A DNA stretch of 64,000 nucleotides from JASHPR01 sp963833885 (GCA_963833885.1 CAWHZU010000026.1:62001-126000), one strand, 5' to 3'; counted from the first letter of the stretch, positions 44,661 to 52,752 are shown. Notes: generated by a model from the letters alone, not told the origin. Numbers and translations: made by a program.

Positions 44661-45322
44661 CACGGTCCTTCGATCCGGTAGCCGCCGGCGCGCTCGGTGT
44701 GGATCACCGGCGGGTCGCCGAGCTTGGCCCGCAGCCGCCGGATCGCGGTCTTCACCGCGGTGGTGAACGGGTCGGCCGCCTCGTCCCAGGCCCGTTCCAG
44801 GAGCTCCTCGGCCGAGACCACCCGGCCAGCCGAGGCCAGCAGGCACTCGAGGACCGCGAACTCCCTGGGGCTGAGATCGAGCCGCCGTCCGGCCCGGAAC
44901 GCGGTCCGGCGGCTGGGATCCAGGGTCAGGTCGCCGCTTTCCAGCACCGGGGGCAGCGCCGCAGCGGAGCGGCGGCCGAGGGCGCGGACGCGCGCGACCA
45001 GCTCGGCGAAGTCGAATGGCTTGGTCAGGTAGTCGTCGGCACCGAGCCCGAGACCGTCCACCCGGTCCCGGATGGTGCTGGACGCGGTCAGCATCAGCAC
45101 CCGGCTGCCCGGCCGGTCGGCCACGATCCTGCGGCACACATCGTCGCCGTGGGTTCCCGGCAGGTCCCGGTCGAGCACGATCACGTCGTAGCGGGTGACG
45201 GCCAGATGCTCGAGCGCGTCGTCGCCGTCCAGGACCACGTCGACCGCCATGCCCTCCCGGCGCAGCCCGGTCCCGATCGCCGTGGCGAGGATCCGGAAAT
45301 CCTCGGCGACCAGCACACGCAT
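44660..45322 (-). CDS. OmpR-family response regulator
   Basis: The 220-residue protein has a receiver domain (VLVAEDFRILATAIGTGLRR, phosphorylated Asp in VIVLDRDLPG, LTASS, and YLTKPFDFAEL with the conserved Lys) and a winged helix C-terminal domain (LSPREFAVLECLLASAGRVV, SAEELLERAW, AIRRLRAKLG, GGYRIEGP). It is the cognate partner of the kinase, with the genes coupled by a 1-base overlap. The interleaved repeats at 45401-45441 are its likely binding site. Confidence 0.95.
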   Translation of the reverse strand: MRVLVAEDFRILATAIGTGLRREGMAVDVVLDGDDALEHLAVTRYDVIVLDRDLPGTHGDDVCRRIVADRPGSRVLMLTASSTIRDRVDGLGLGADDYLTKPFDFAELVARVRALGRRSAAALPPVLESGDLTLDPSRRTAFRAGRRLDLSPREFAVLECLLASAGRVVSAEELLERAWDEAADPFTTAVKTAIRRLRAKLGDPPVIHTERAGGYRIEGP

Positions 45323-45400
45323 GGCGATCCTTCTCTGGATGAGTGCCCTGAACGGTTAGCTCCGGGCGCGGTCCCTCCCGGTCAACGATCTCAGGCAGCG

Positions 45401-45457
45401 GGTGTCCGCGGGGTGTCGGCCGCGGACACCGTGCCGACACCGGCCACGGCGTACAAC
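45401..45457 (+). promoter_or_regulatory. Interleaved direct and inverted repeats upstream of the ABC exporter
   Basis: GGTGTCCGCGG (45401-45411) and GGTGTCGGC (45412-45420) are direct repeats 11 bp apart. Their exact reverse complements follow as CCGCGGACACC (45420-45430) and GCCGACACC (45433-45441). Spacing by one helical turn suits an OmpR-type regulator. A -10 element TACAAC (45452-45457) lies 7 nt before the GTG at 45465, so the exporter mRNA may be leaderless. The nested arms could alternatively fold as RNA hairpins if transcribed from further upstream. Confidence 0.6.
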
Positions 45458-45464
45458 CAGCTTC

Positions 45465-46221
45465 GTGAACTCAACCAATACCGCCGCAACCCTGCTGGCC
45501 GCCAGCGGGCTCGGCAAGCGCTACCGGCGCCGGTGGGCCCTTTCCGGCTGCACGCTCGAGATCCCGGCCGGCCGGGTCGTGGGGCTGGTCGGCCCGAACG
45601 GGGCTGGCAAGACGACCCTCCTGCACCTCGCCGCCGGGCTGATAGCGCCGACCACCGGCACGGTCGAGGTCCTCGGCGGACGGCCCGGCGACGGCCCGGT
45701 GCAGCTCGGCCGGGTTGGCTTCGTGGCGCAGGACACGCCGGTGTACCCGGGGCTCTCGGTCGGCGGGCACCTGCGGATGGCCGGGTACCTGAACCCGGGC
45801 TGGGACGGTGCGGAGGCACGGCGTCGGATCGAGCAGCTCGGCATCGACCCGCGGCAGCGCGCCGGCCTGCTCCGGCGGCCAGCGCGCCCAGCTCGCGCTC
45901 ACCTTGGCGGTCGCCAAGCGGCCCGAGCTGCTGATCCTGGATGAGCCGGTGGCCAGCCTCGACCCGCTGGCCCGGCGGGAGTTCCTGCGGTCGGTCGCAG
46001 GCACGGTGGCCGGGCGCGGCACGAACGTCGTGCTGTCCTCGCATCTGGTGGCGGACCTCGAGCTGGTCTGCGACTACCTCGTGGTGCTGGTGGCCTCCCG
46101 GGTGCGGCTGGCCGGCGGCATCGCGGAGCTACTGGCGTCGCATCACGAGCGCAGCGGCCAGCCGGTCAGGCTCGACGACCTGGTGGTCGCGGCCATGAGC
46201 CAGACGGGAGATGTCCGATGA
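45465..46221 (+). CDS. ABC transporter ATP-binding protein, interrupted by a +1 frameshift near 45870
   Basis: From the leaderless GTG at 45465 the frame carries LEIPAGRVVGLVGPNGAGKT (Walker A) and VGFVAQDTPVYPG. It shifts inside the signature motif: one extra C at about 45870 separates ...QRAGL from SGGQRAQLALTLAVAKRPEL. The second frame holds Walker B LLILDEPVASLDP, the switch SSHLVADLE and the C-terminus to 46221. Removing one base restores 251 residues and a perfect LSGGQ. It is a paralogue of the ATPase at 3312-4229. Its end overlaps the permease start (ATGA). Confidence 0.85.
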
Positions 46222-47198
46222 TCCGGTTCACCTGGCTGCAGTTCCGGGCCCAGGCCGTGGTGGTCGCGGGCGCGCTCGCGCTTCTGGCCATCGCGGCTGC
46301 CGGGCTGCTGCATCGCGACGACGGCACCGTACGGCTCTGGCTCGGGGTGCTGGTGCTGGTGGCGCCCGGTCTCATCGGGATGTTCTGGGGCGCTCCGCTG
46401 GTCGCGCGCGAGTTCGAAGACGGCACGTTCCGGCTGGCGTGGACCCAGAGCGTCACCCGGACCCGCTGGATGGCGGTCAAGCTCGCCGTAGTCGGCCTGG
46501 CCAGCATGGCTGCTGCCGGGCTGCTCAGCCTGGTGGTCACCTGGTGGTCCGGTCCCCTCGACCGGACAGACCTGAATCAGTTCGCCACGTTTGACCAGCG
46601 CGGCATCGTCCCGGTCGGCTACGCCGCGTTCGCGTTCACCCTCGGCGTCCTGGCCGGGGCGCTGATCCGGCGCACACTCCCGGCCATGTTCGTCACGCTT
46701 GCCGTCTTCGTCGCGGTCCGGCTGACCGAGTTCAGCTGGCTGCGGCCTCGGCTGCTGCACCCGGTGCTGCTGAACCTGGCGCTGAACCCCGCGTCCACCG
46801 GATACGGCCAGCAAGGCACGCTGTCCGTGCTGTTTTCCGGCCCGACGCTGATGCCGAACCCACCGAACCTGCCGAACACGTGGATCACCTCGCTAGGGAT
46901 CGTCAACGCGCGGGGCCGGGCGCTCACCACGCAGTTGCTGAGCAGCGCGTGCCCGGGCATCGGGCAGGGGCGGGGCGGTGGAGGGGGTGGAGGGCTCGGT
47001 GGACACAGCAAGGCGCCGCAGGCTGTTGTCAACAGGCTCCAGGACTGCGTGGCGAAGATAGGGACCAGCTATCACGAAGCACTGGCGTATCAGCCGGCCA
47101 GCCATTACTGGCCGCTGCAGTGGTACGAGCTGGCGATCTTCCTCAGCGCCGCGGCCATCCTGGCCAACGTGTGCCTCTGGCGGATCCGCCGCAGCTGA
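46218..47198 (+). CDS. ABC transporter permease, two-component-linked exporter
   Basis: The 326-residue membrane protein has about six helices (residues about 12-32, 37-57, 90-112, 135-155, 160-175 and 300-318) and shares GAPLVAREFEDGTFRLAWTQ, RTRWMAVKLAVVGL and GALIRRTLPAMFVTL with the permease at 2260-3315. A Gly-rich stretch in the large external loop is encoded by a run of G-tracts at 46967-46994. The operon is divergent from the histidine kinase/regulator pair, so it is probably induced by the compound it exports. Confidence 0.87.
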   Translation: MIRFTWLQFRAQAVVVAGALALLAIAAAGLLHRDDGTVRLWLGVLVLVAPGLIGMFWGAPLVAREFEDGTFRLAWTQSVTRTRWMAVKLAVVGLASMAAAGLLSLVVTWWSGPLDRTDLNQFATFDQRGIVPVGYAAFAFTLGVLAGALIRRTLPAMFVTLAVFVAVRLTEFSWLRPRLLHPVLLNLALNPASTGYGQQGTLSVLFSGPTLMPNPPNLPNTWITSLGIVNARGRALTTQLLSSACPGIGQGRGGGGGGGLGGHSKAPQAVVNRLQDCVAKIGTSYHEALAYQPASHYWPLQWYELAIFLSAAAILANVCLWRIRRS

Positions 47199-47209
47199 GC
47201 GCCGCGCTG

Positions 47210-47596
47210 CTATCTCTCCTTGCTCGCCACCACGATCCAGTTGCCGTCGGGGTCGGCGACGTAGGCCCGCCGGTGCCCGGAGAAGTGGCTGTACGGCTCC
47301 TGCAGCACAGGCGTCCCGGCGGCCCGCAGCGCAGCGACCGTGTCGTCGGCCGAGTCGCAGCCAACCACGAGCTCCATCGGATGGCCTGCCGTCGGCGCCG
47401 GCATGCCTTCCGCCTCCACGGCCTCCTTGCTGCTGATCGCGATCATGATGTCGCCGAGCCGCAGCTCCACGTGCTCGGCCTTCCCTTCGGCGGGGTGGCG
47501 GAAGGTCTGCGTCCCCCCGAGCAGGTCGCGGTAGAAGGCGACCGCCCGGTCGACGTCGGCCGAGTACAGGTTGGGCATGACGGACTGGACTGTCAT
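47210..47596 (-). CDS. VOC-family (glyoxalase/bleomycin-resistance fold) protein
   Basis: The 128-residue protein starts at ATG 47596. It has two beta-alpha-beta-beta-beta units: MPNLYSADVDRAVAFYRDLL, VELRLGDIMIAIS, a linker, then LVVGCDSADDTVAALRAAGT and AYVADPDGNWIVVAS. The DPDGN ending is typical of VOC proteins. Metal ligands cannot be assigned confidently. It follows the ArsR-SRPBCC gene by 17 bp on the same strand and is probably in its operon. Confidence 0.88.
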   Translation of the reverse strand: MTVQSVMPNLYSADVDRAVAFYRDLLGGTQTFRHPAEGKAEHVELRLGDIMIAISSKEAVEAEGMPAPTAGHPMELVVGCDSADDTVAALRAAGTPVLQEPYSHFSGHRRAYVADPDGNWIVVASKER

Positions 47597-47613
47597 CGTT
47601 GCTCCTTAACCAG

Positions 47614-48414
47614 TTATCTGGCTGGCGCCTGGGCGTCGATGTGCCTGGCGAAGGCGTTCAGTGGCTCGCCGCCCTTCCCGTCGAGGATCCTGCGCATCCG
47701 TTCGGCTTCCGGGCCGTAGCGTTCGAGGTGCCGGTGGGTGAGGTCGACGCGCGTGGTGTCCGCGCCCTCCGGGGTGAACGTGACCTCGATCTGCGAGCCG
47801 CGGCCCGGGTCTTCCTCGTACGTCCATTGCGGGCTCACCTGCCAGGTCAGCAGCAGCCGGTGCGGCGGCTGCCAGGCGAGCACGGCGCCCCAGTCGGTCT
47901 CGGTGCCGTCTGTGGCCCGCTCGTACCACCTGCCGCCGGGGAACGGCTCCAGCACGACCTCGCTGCCGTGCGGCTCGGCGAGGTGATGGGTGTCCACGGG
48001 CCACCACTGCTGCCCGACGAAGACCTCGAACGCAACCGCGAGCGGCGCGCTCACCCGCACGGTCTTGGTGACCACGATCTCCCGTTCGGGGGTCATGCCC
48101 TGCTCCCTTGCGCGCGCCTCGGCGGCGCGCTGATACGACGCGAGGGACCGCTCCCAGTACCAGTCGAGGTGATCGCGGAGCTCCCGCATCGCGTCCGGCT
48201 CCAGGTGGTAGACCCGGCGGTTGCCGGCCGACTGGCCGGCCACGATCCCGGCGGCCTTGAGCACCCGCAGGTGCATGGACACGGCGGTCCGGCCGATCGG
48301 CATGCCCGCGGATATGCCGCCGACATCGAGCGGGCCGACGGCCAGCCGCCCCACAATCCGGCGCCGCATGGAGTCCCCGAGGGCATCCAGCGCCGAATCT
48401 ATGTCAATGCTCAT
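47614..48414 (-). CDS. ArsR-type HTH fused to an SRPBCC (AHSA1-like) domain
   Basis: Of 266 residues, about 1-95 form an ArsR winged helix (LDALGDSMRRRIVGRLAVGP, GRTAVSMHLRVLKAAGIVAG, SAGNRRVYHLE) and about 110-260 an SRPBCC ligand-binding domain (VVTKTVRVSAPLAVAFEVFV, EPFPGGRWYERA, AWQPPHRLLLTWQ, VDLTHRHLERYG). The fusion suggests a one-component regulator that binds a hydrophobic ligand, or a co-encoded repressor and ligand-binding partner. A perfect palindrome at its start codon is a candidate autoregulatory operator. The VOC gene follows. Confidence 0.88.
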   Translation of the reverse strand: MSIDIDSALDALGDSMRRRIVGRLAVGPLDVGGISAGMPIGRTAVSMHLRVLKAAGIVAGQSAGNRRVYHLEPDAMRELRDHLDWYWERSLASYQRAAEARAREQGMTPEREIVVTKTVRVSAPLAVAFEVFVGQQWWPVDTHHLAEPHGSEVVLEPFPGGRWYERATDGTETDWGAVLAWQPPHRLLLTWQVSPQWTYEEDPGRGSQIEVTFTPEGADTTRVDLTHRHLERYGPEAERMRRILDGKGGEPLNAFARHIDAQAPAR

Positions 48415-48439
48415 TGACCGTCAAGCTATGCTGTCATAG
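48403..48439 (-). promoter_or_regulatory. Palindromic operators at the ArsR-SRPBCC start
   Basis: GTCAATG-CT-CATTGAC (48403-48418) is a perfect inverted repeat containing the ATG at 48414-48412. A second, CTATG-CTGT-CATAG (48426-48439), lies where a promoter is expected. ArsR dimers typically bind such sites and repress their own genes. Confidence 0.5.
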
Positions 48440-48608
48440 ATCTCCGCGTCAATCGCGGATCCCGGAACTCCATGCTGGCCGTCGGCCGCCGCGCCCGCGC
48501 TGAGCCCGCCGCGCCGCCCTCGGCCAGCACATCTGCGCCCGACCGCGCCGCCTCAGCCCCTGACCGGCCACTCGCGGCCCGCCCGGGCCGCAGGCATGTT
48601 CCCTGAGC

Positions 48609-48634
48609 TAAACTTAAAGCGGAACGTCGTTCCG
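48609..48634 (+). promoter_or_regulatory. -10 element and palindromic operator upstream of the TetR gene
   Basis: A TAAACT -10 (48609-48614) is followed by CGGAACG-T-CGTTCCG (48620-48634), a perfect 15-bp inverted repeat located at the expected transcription start. This is a typical arrangement for autoregulation by a TetR protein, whose gene starts at 48689. Confidence 0.55.
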
Positions 48635-48688
48635 GAAATCGGTCCGGGACCGTGTTTCGTTTCGCCAACGACCGTCCGGAGGCAGAGG

Positions 48689-49279
48689 GTGTCCGCTGAG
48701 AGGCAGTTCGCGGAGACGCCAGCTCGAAGCAAACGGGCCGATGCGCTGCGCAACGAGAGGGCGCTGCTCGCCGCCGCGGCGGCGGTCTTCGTCACCTCTG
48801 GGGTCGACGCACCGATCCGTGAGATCGCGGCCAGGGCCGGTGTCGGGATTGGGACGATCTACCGCCACTTTCCGACCCGGGCGGACCTCGTCGTCGCCGT
48901 CTACCGCCACCAGGTCGAGGCCTGCGCCGAGGCGGGCCCGGCCCTGCTGGCGAGTGCCGGCTCTGCCTTCGCGGCACTCAGTGAGTGGGTCGACCTCTTC
49001 GTTGACTTCCTGGTGACAAAGCACGGGCTCGCCAACGTGCTGCAATCGGAAAGCGGCGGCTTCGAGGCGCTGCACACCTACTTCCTGGACCGCCTGGTGC
49101 CGGTCTGCGCCGAACTGCTCGGCGCCGCTGTCAGCGCGGGCGAAGTCAGGCCCGGTCCCGGCGCGTACGAGCTGATGCGCGGGATCGGCAATCTCTGCGC
49201 CGGGCGAGGGAACGACCCGGGCTACGACCCTCGCCGGCTGGTCGGACTGCTCCTGCAGGGACTACGTGAACCGCGGTGA
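48689..49279 (+). CDS. TetR-family transcriptional regulator
   Basis: The GTG at 48689 (GGAGG and AGAGG upstream) gives 196 residues: an HTH with ALLAAAAAVFVTSGVDAPIR, EIAARAGVGIGTIYRHFPTR, then an all-helical ligand domain (WVDLFVDFLVTKHGLANVL). It is of the type often annotated as SACE_7040-like. No divergent target gene is adjacent, so the regulon is unknown; autoregulation is likely. Its 3' end overlaps the convergent methyltransferase gene by 58 bp. Confidence 0.9.
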   Translation: MSAERQFAETPARSKRADALRNERALLAAAAAVFVTSGVDAPIREIAARAGVGIGTIYRHFPTRADLVVAVYRHQVEACAEAGPALLASAGSAFAALSEWVDLFVDFLVTKHGLANVLQSESGGFEALHTYFLDRLVPVCAELLGAAVSAGEVRPGPGAYELMRGIGNLCAGRGNDPGYDPRRLVGLLLQGLREPR

Positions 49280-50067
49280 CAGTCAGCCGGCCCAGCGACC
49301 CGGAGCACGATGACCTGGGCGATGAGCTGACCCGAGCTCAGCAGCCTGCCGAACAGCTTGCTCTGCTCGTCGGCCGCGGTCAGCTCCGGCGTGTGCCCGT
49401 ACCGGCGGTGCAGTTCGCGCTCCATGGCCTCGACCCGGCCGGCCCAGTCCGGCGGCGGCTGGCTGACGTCGCGGAAGCCGGCCACTTCCACCGCCTCCAG
49501 GCCCGCCTGGCCGAACAGGTCGTGCAGTTGGCCGCTGGATGGGAAGTGGTTGCCCTGCGGCGGGTCGTCCAGCTCGACCGCGGCAGCCAGGTAGACCAGC
49601 AGTCCGATGCGGCCGCCGGGGCGTACGACGCGCCGGAGCTGACCGAGCATGGCCCGCTGGGCGGCGCTGCCGGGCGCGGTGCACAGCACGCCGAGGCACC
49701 AGGCCAGGTCGGCGGTTGCGGCGCCGAAGGGCAGGGCGGTCGCGTCGGCCTGGACGACGGGGGCGCCGAAGAGCCGAGCCGCCGCGCGGCACGCACCCGG
49801 CTCGGGTTCGGCCAGGACGGGCTGCACGCCGGTCCGCCGGGTGGCGTAGGCAGCGGGACCGCCCATGCCCGCGCCGACGTCGATCATCACCTCGCCGGGT
49901 CGCGGCCCGAGGCACTCGAGCAGCCAGTCCAGGACCGCCGGCTGGCCGCTTCCGCGGCAGGCGGCCGGGATGTAGTACTCCGGGCCCAAGTCGGCGGCCA
50001 CCCGAGCGGTCCAGTCGGCCACGGTGTTGAACTCGGCTTCCATCGCGCCGCCGATCTCAGGGCTCAC
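49222..50067 (-). CDS. Class I SAM-dependent methyltransferase
   Basis: A GTG at 50067 overlaps the upstream stop (GTGA) and gives 281 residues; an ATG at 50040 is an alternative. Motif I is VMIDVGAGMGGPAAYATRRT, motif II VLAEPEPGA, then VQADATALPFGAATADLAWC and RVVRPGGRIGLLVYL. The last 20 or so residues (HRGSRSPCRSSPTSRRGS) lie within the overlap with the convergent TetR gene and look like run-on sequence, as if an earlier stop was lost. Coupling to the MTHFR-like gene suggests a shared one-carbon reaction. Confidence 0.85.
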   Translation of the reverse strand: MSPEIGGAMEAEFNTVADWTARVAADLGPEYYIPAACRGSGQPAVLDWLLECLGPRPGEVMIDVGAGMGGPAAYATRRTGVQPVLAEPEPGACRAAARLFGAPVVQADATALPFGAATADLAWCLGVLCTAPGSAAQRAMLGQLRRVVRPGGRIGLLVYLAAAVELDDPPQGNHFPSSGQLHDLFGQAGLEAVEVAGFRDVSQPPPDWAGRVEAMERELHRRYGHTPELTAADEQSKLFGRLLSSGQLIAQVIVLRVAGPADCHRGSRSPCRSSPTSRRGS

Positions 50068-51068
50068 GCGGCAGCTCCTTCCCGGATCCGGGCGGCCAAT
50101 TCCGCCTTGATCTGCGCGGCGAACTCGTGCCCTCGCGCCGATGCCAGCCCGGAGATGTTCACCCCGGCCACGCCCGGGATGTCCAGCAGAGCCCGGGCCT
50201 GCCGGGCCGCCGCCGCGATCCCCGCCGCAACCGGGTCCGCGTCGTCCAGCACCGTGCGCACAACGTCCAGATCCAGTTCCAGGCCGGGGAGGCCGGACAG
50301 CGCCGCGGCGGAGGCGGCATCGGTGAAGATGGCCACCGCGGCTATGACCGGGATGGTGACCCCGGCTCGCGCGGCAGCGGCCATGAAGCCGGTCACCGAT
50401 GCGACGGTGTCGTGGTTGAGCACGGCGACCGCCGCCCCCGCGCGCTGCTTCTGGGCCAGCCGAAAGGGCCGCAGCTGCCGGGGCGGCGCGGCAGGTGTCT
50501 CCGGGACGGCCGCCGGCAACCCGATCGCGGCGGCCAGCGCGGCCAGCCGCGGCCCGTCCAGGTCAAAGACCTGCGTCACATCCGGCCGGACGTCGTAGGC
50601 GCGGGCATCGCCGGTCACGCACAGCACCGCGCCGACATCGAGCTCGCGCAGACCGTGCAGCTCCTGCTCCAGCACCACGCGGTTCCGGTCCCGGCAAGAC
50701 AGGGTGATCCACGGCCGGGCCCCGGCCTGCTGCAAGATCGAGGCCAGCTGCGCGGGCGGGAAGTCGGGCCGGTCCTGGTGCTCGCCAACCAGGACGGCGT
50801 CGCTGACCGGGGCCAGAATGCCCGCCACCGCGGCATGCGCCGACAGCGAGTACGGCTCGGAACTGAAGTCGGTCAGGATCAGTGGCACAGTGTCCAGCGG
50901 CACCGGCGACACTGGATCGGACCAGGTCACCGGCGCCGGGAACACGCAGGGGTGCGGGTCGACCTCACAGCCGCCGTCGGCCCGCACCCCGCCACACGGC
51001 CCCATGACCATGTGCTTGGGGCAGCCGTCGTCCGCGCCTGGGCCAAGCGGACCGGGATTAGCGGCCAA
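50064..51068 (-). CDS. MTHFR-like protein with N-terminal Cys-rich segment
   Basis: The 334-residue protein starts with CPKHMVMGPCGGVRADGGCE, a Cys motif found in the methylenetetrahydrofolate reductase C-terminal-type (DUF) domain. The rest resembles a MetF-like TIM barrel (LILTDFSSEPYSLSAHAAVA, DAVLVGEHQDRPDFPPAQLA, LSCRDRNRVVLEQELHGLRE, VLCVTGDARAYD). The order Cys segment then barrel, and the tight coupling to a methyltransferase, are unlike housekeeping MetF. It may pass one-carbon units from folate to its partner, but this is inference. Confidence 0.8.
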   Translation of the reverse strand: MAANPGPLGPGADDGCPKHMVMGPCGGVRADGGCEVDPHPCVFPAPVTWSDPVSPVPLDTVPLILTDFSSEPYSLSAHAAVAGILAPVSDAVLVGEHQDRPDFPPAQLASILQQAGARPWITLSCRDRNRVVLEQELHGLRELDVGAVLCVTGDARAYDVRPDVTQVFDLDGPRLAALAAAIGLPAAVPETPAAPPRQLRPFRLAQKQRAGAAVAVLNHDTVASVTGFMAAAARAGVTIPVIAAVAIFTDAASAAALSGLPGLELDLDVVRTVLDDADPVAAGIAAAARQARALLDIPGVAGVNISGLASARGHEFAAQIKAELAARIREGAAA

Positions 51069-51264
51069 ACGCCCGCTCGATACGCCGGCTCATCTTCCGG
51101 AACTCTTTTCCGAGGTCGTCGCCGAACTGTCGCATGCCACCGCTGACGCGGTCGGCCAGCCCTTCAGCCTGCAGCCGCTGGCTGCGGGTGACGCGGCCAA
51201 TCCCCTGCTTGGCCCGGCCCCGGCGGATCCGGGACCGGTTCCGGCTCTTGCTCGTGAGGCTCAT
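51058..51264 (-). CDS. Small basic CsbD-like protein
   Basis: From the ATG at 51264 there are 68 residues rich in Arg, Lys, Gln and Gly: RGRAKQGIGRVTRSQRLQAE followed by GLADRVSGG, which resembles the repeat of CsbD-type stress proteins (GxAKEAxGxxxGxxxLxxEGxxxQ). The function of CsbD proteins is not known. It overlaps the start of the MTHFR-like gene by 11 bp and could be in the same transcript. Confidence 0.65.
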   Translation of the reverse strand: MSLTSKSRNRSRIRRGRAKQGIGRVTRSQRLQAEGLADRVSGGMRQFGDDLGKEFRKMSRRIERAFGR

Positions 51265-51349
51265 GGCCCCACTACTGCCCAGGGGATCGCTCCTCATGCA
51301 GGGCAACGTGGCGCCTGGGACCGCCGGTCTCAGGCGCCACGCCAGGTCA

Positions 51350-51835
51350 TCAGAACAGCCTGGCGGCCCTCTCCTCCAGGTCGAGCAGGAACCTCTTGCG
51401 CGCCAGGCCACCGGCGTAGCCGGTGAGACTGCCGTCCTTGCCGACCACGCGGTGACACGGGACGATCACGCTCAGAGGGTTGCGGCCTACCGCGGCACCG
51501 ACGTCCTTGGGCGTGGCCCCGCCGCGCACCTCGCCGGCCAGGTCGCCGTAGGTGACGGTCTGCCCGTAGGGGATCTCCGCAATCAAACCCCACACCTGGG
51601 ACTGGAACGCTGCGCCCCGGGGTTCCGCCGCCAGGTCGAAGCTCTTCCGGTCGCCGGCGAAATACTCCGCCAGCTGCTCGGCAGCCTCCTCGAACCCGGC
51701 ACCGGACCGTGGCCCGAAGGTGGCCGGGTCCGGCTTGTACCAGTGATGCGGGAAGTACACGCCGGTCAGCTTGCCGTCGTCGGCGACCAGCGTCAGCTCG
51801 CCGATCGGCGAGTCGATGGTCGTGTGGGTTGCCAT
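51350..51835 (-). CDS. ogt: Methylated-DNA--protein-cysteine S-methyltransferase
   Basis: This 161-residue suicide repair protein transfers the methyl group from O6-methylguanine to its own Cys. It shows the active-site IVPCHRVVGKDGSLTGYAGG, the helix-turn-helix PYGQTVTYGDLAGEV with the arginine-finger region GAAVGRNP, and an N-terminal domain typical of Ogt. No AraC/Ada domain is attached. An inverted repeat lies just upstream (51848-51892). Annotated equally often as ogt or mgmT. Confidence 0.95.
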   Translation of the reverse strand: MATHTTIDSPIGELTLVADDGKLTGVYFPHHWYKPDPATFGPRSGAGFEEAAEQLAEYFAGDRKSFDLAAEPRGAAFQSQVWGLIAEIPYGQTVTYGDLAGEVRGGATPKDVGAAVGRNPLSVIVPCHRVVGKDGSLTGYAGGLARKRFLLDLEERAARLF

Positions 51836-51847
51836 GACCGTTCTCCT

Positions 51848-51892
51848 CGTTCGGGTGCTGTCATCTGGTAAACGACTGGCAGCACCCGAACG
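51848..51892 (-). terminator. 13-bp inverted repeat between the membrane-protein gene and ogt
   Basis: CGTTCGGGTGCTG (51848-51860) and CAGCACCCGAACG (51880-51892) are perfect complements with a 19-nt loop. The hairpin begins 5 bp after the membrane-protein stop and lies 12 bp before the ogt ATG. It can terminate the upstream transcript, or mask the ogt leader if read-through occurs. No U-run follows. Confidence 0.6.
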
Positions 51893-51897
51893 TGAGG

Positions 51898-52701
51898 TCA
51901 GCGCTGGGCCTGGTTCTCGCCGGTGTCGGCGGCAAACACGAGCTGGGCCTGCTCGTTGCTATCTGGCTGGGATTCCGGCTCGGGCGCGGGGCGCTGGGGC
52001 AGGAACAGGGTGAGGACGGTGACGAAGGCCAGGATCTTCGACACGATGTTCAGCGCGGTAGGGAGAGGAGCCGACGGGTAGCCGAACCCGGACAGGGCCC
52101 AGACCGCGAACACGCCCAGCATCAGCGCGAAGGAAAAGAACGTGGCCCTGGTCAGCCGCACCATCGACGATTGCCGCAGGAGCAGCAGCGTGGTGATCTC
52201 GATCAGGAACAGGGGAGCGAAGAACAGCGCCCGGTACAAGGCCGGGTCGGGCGGGATGGAGGGGTAGGTCCTGGCCATCACGATGAGATCGAAGGGAAGC
52301 TCGAAGATCATCGGTGCGGCTATCGCACCGATAGCAGCGCCGGCCAGCCTCGTCCCGATGCCAGCCGAGCGGCACGAGATGACGATGATGATGAAGACGA
52401 CCACGACCGCCGTAAAGGTGATCGGGGCGACGGGATCCTTGGGCTCGCCGGCGAGCGTATTCACGCCGTAGTCGTGAATGAACTGCCGGAGGTAGATCGT
52501 CAGGGCGACCAGGAACGCCAGTATCGACGCGAGCCAGACGAAGATCAGGGGGGCCCGGCCCACGAGTCCAGGCCGGGCAGTCCGGACGGGCAGCGGCAGC
52601 CGCATCCCGGCCAAGATCACACCACCCGCGGCGACCAGCAGAATGATGGCGAGCCAGATCCTGGCATCCCCGCCGTAACTCATCCATTGGTACTTGATCA
52701 T
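51898..52701 (-). CDS. Polytopic membrane protein of unknown function
   Basis: The ATG at 52701 (AGGTG upstream) gives 267 residues with about seven hydrophobic segments (for example WLAIILLVAAGGVILAG, FVWLASILAFLVALTIYL, ITFTAVVVVFIIIVISC, LIVMARTYPSIPPDP loop, FFAPLFLIEITTLLLL) and a Gln/Glu/Pro-rich cytosolic tail. I do not recognise the family. It is headed by a strong promoter embedded in AT-rich palindromes, so expression is probably tightly regulated. Confidence 0.72.
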   Translation of the reverse strand: MIKYQWMSYGGDARIWLAIILLVAAGGVILAGMRLPLPVRTARPGLVGRAPLIFVWLASILAFLVALTIYLRQFIHDYGVNTLAGEPKDPVAPITFTAVVVVFIIIVISCRSAGIGTRLAGAAIGAIAAPMIFELPFDLIVMARTYPSIPPDPALYRALFFAPLFLIEITTLLLLRQSSMVRLTRATFFSFALMLGVFAVWALSGFGYPSAPLPTALNIVSKILAFVTVLTLFLPQRPAPEPESQPDSNEQAQLVFAADTGENQAQR

Positions 52702-52752
52702 GGTGCACCTGCTCCCAGAAGCCGCGCGACGCCCGGGCAGGCCCGCGCTTAA

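Noticed and set aside
44661..45440. N-terminal extension of the histidine kinase frame over the regulator gene
   Set aside because: The extension is the off-frame translation of the regulator; the ATG at 44660 with TGATG overlap is the natural start.
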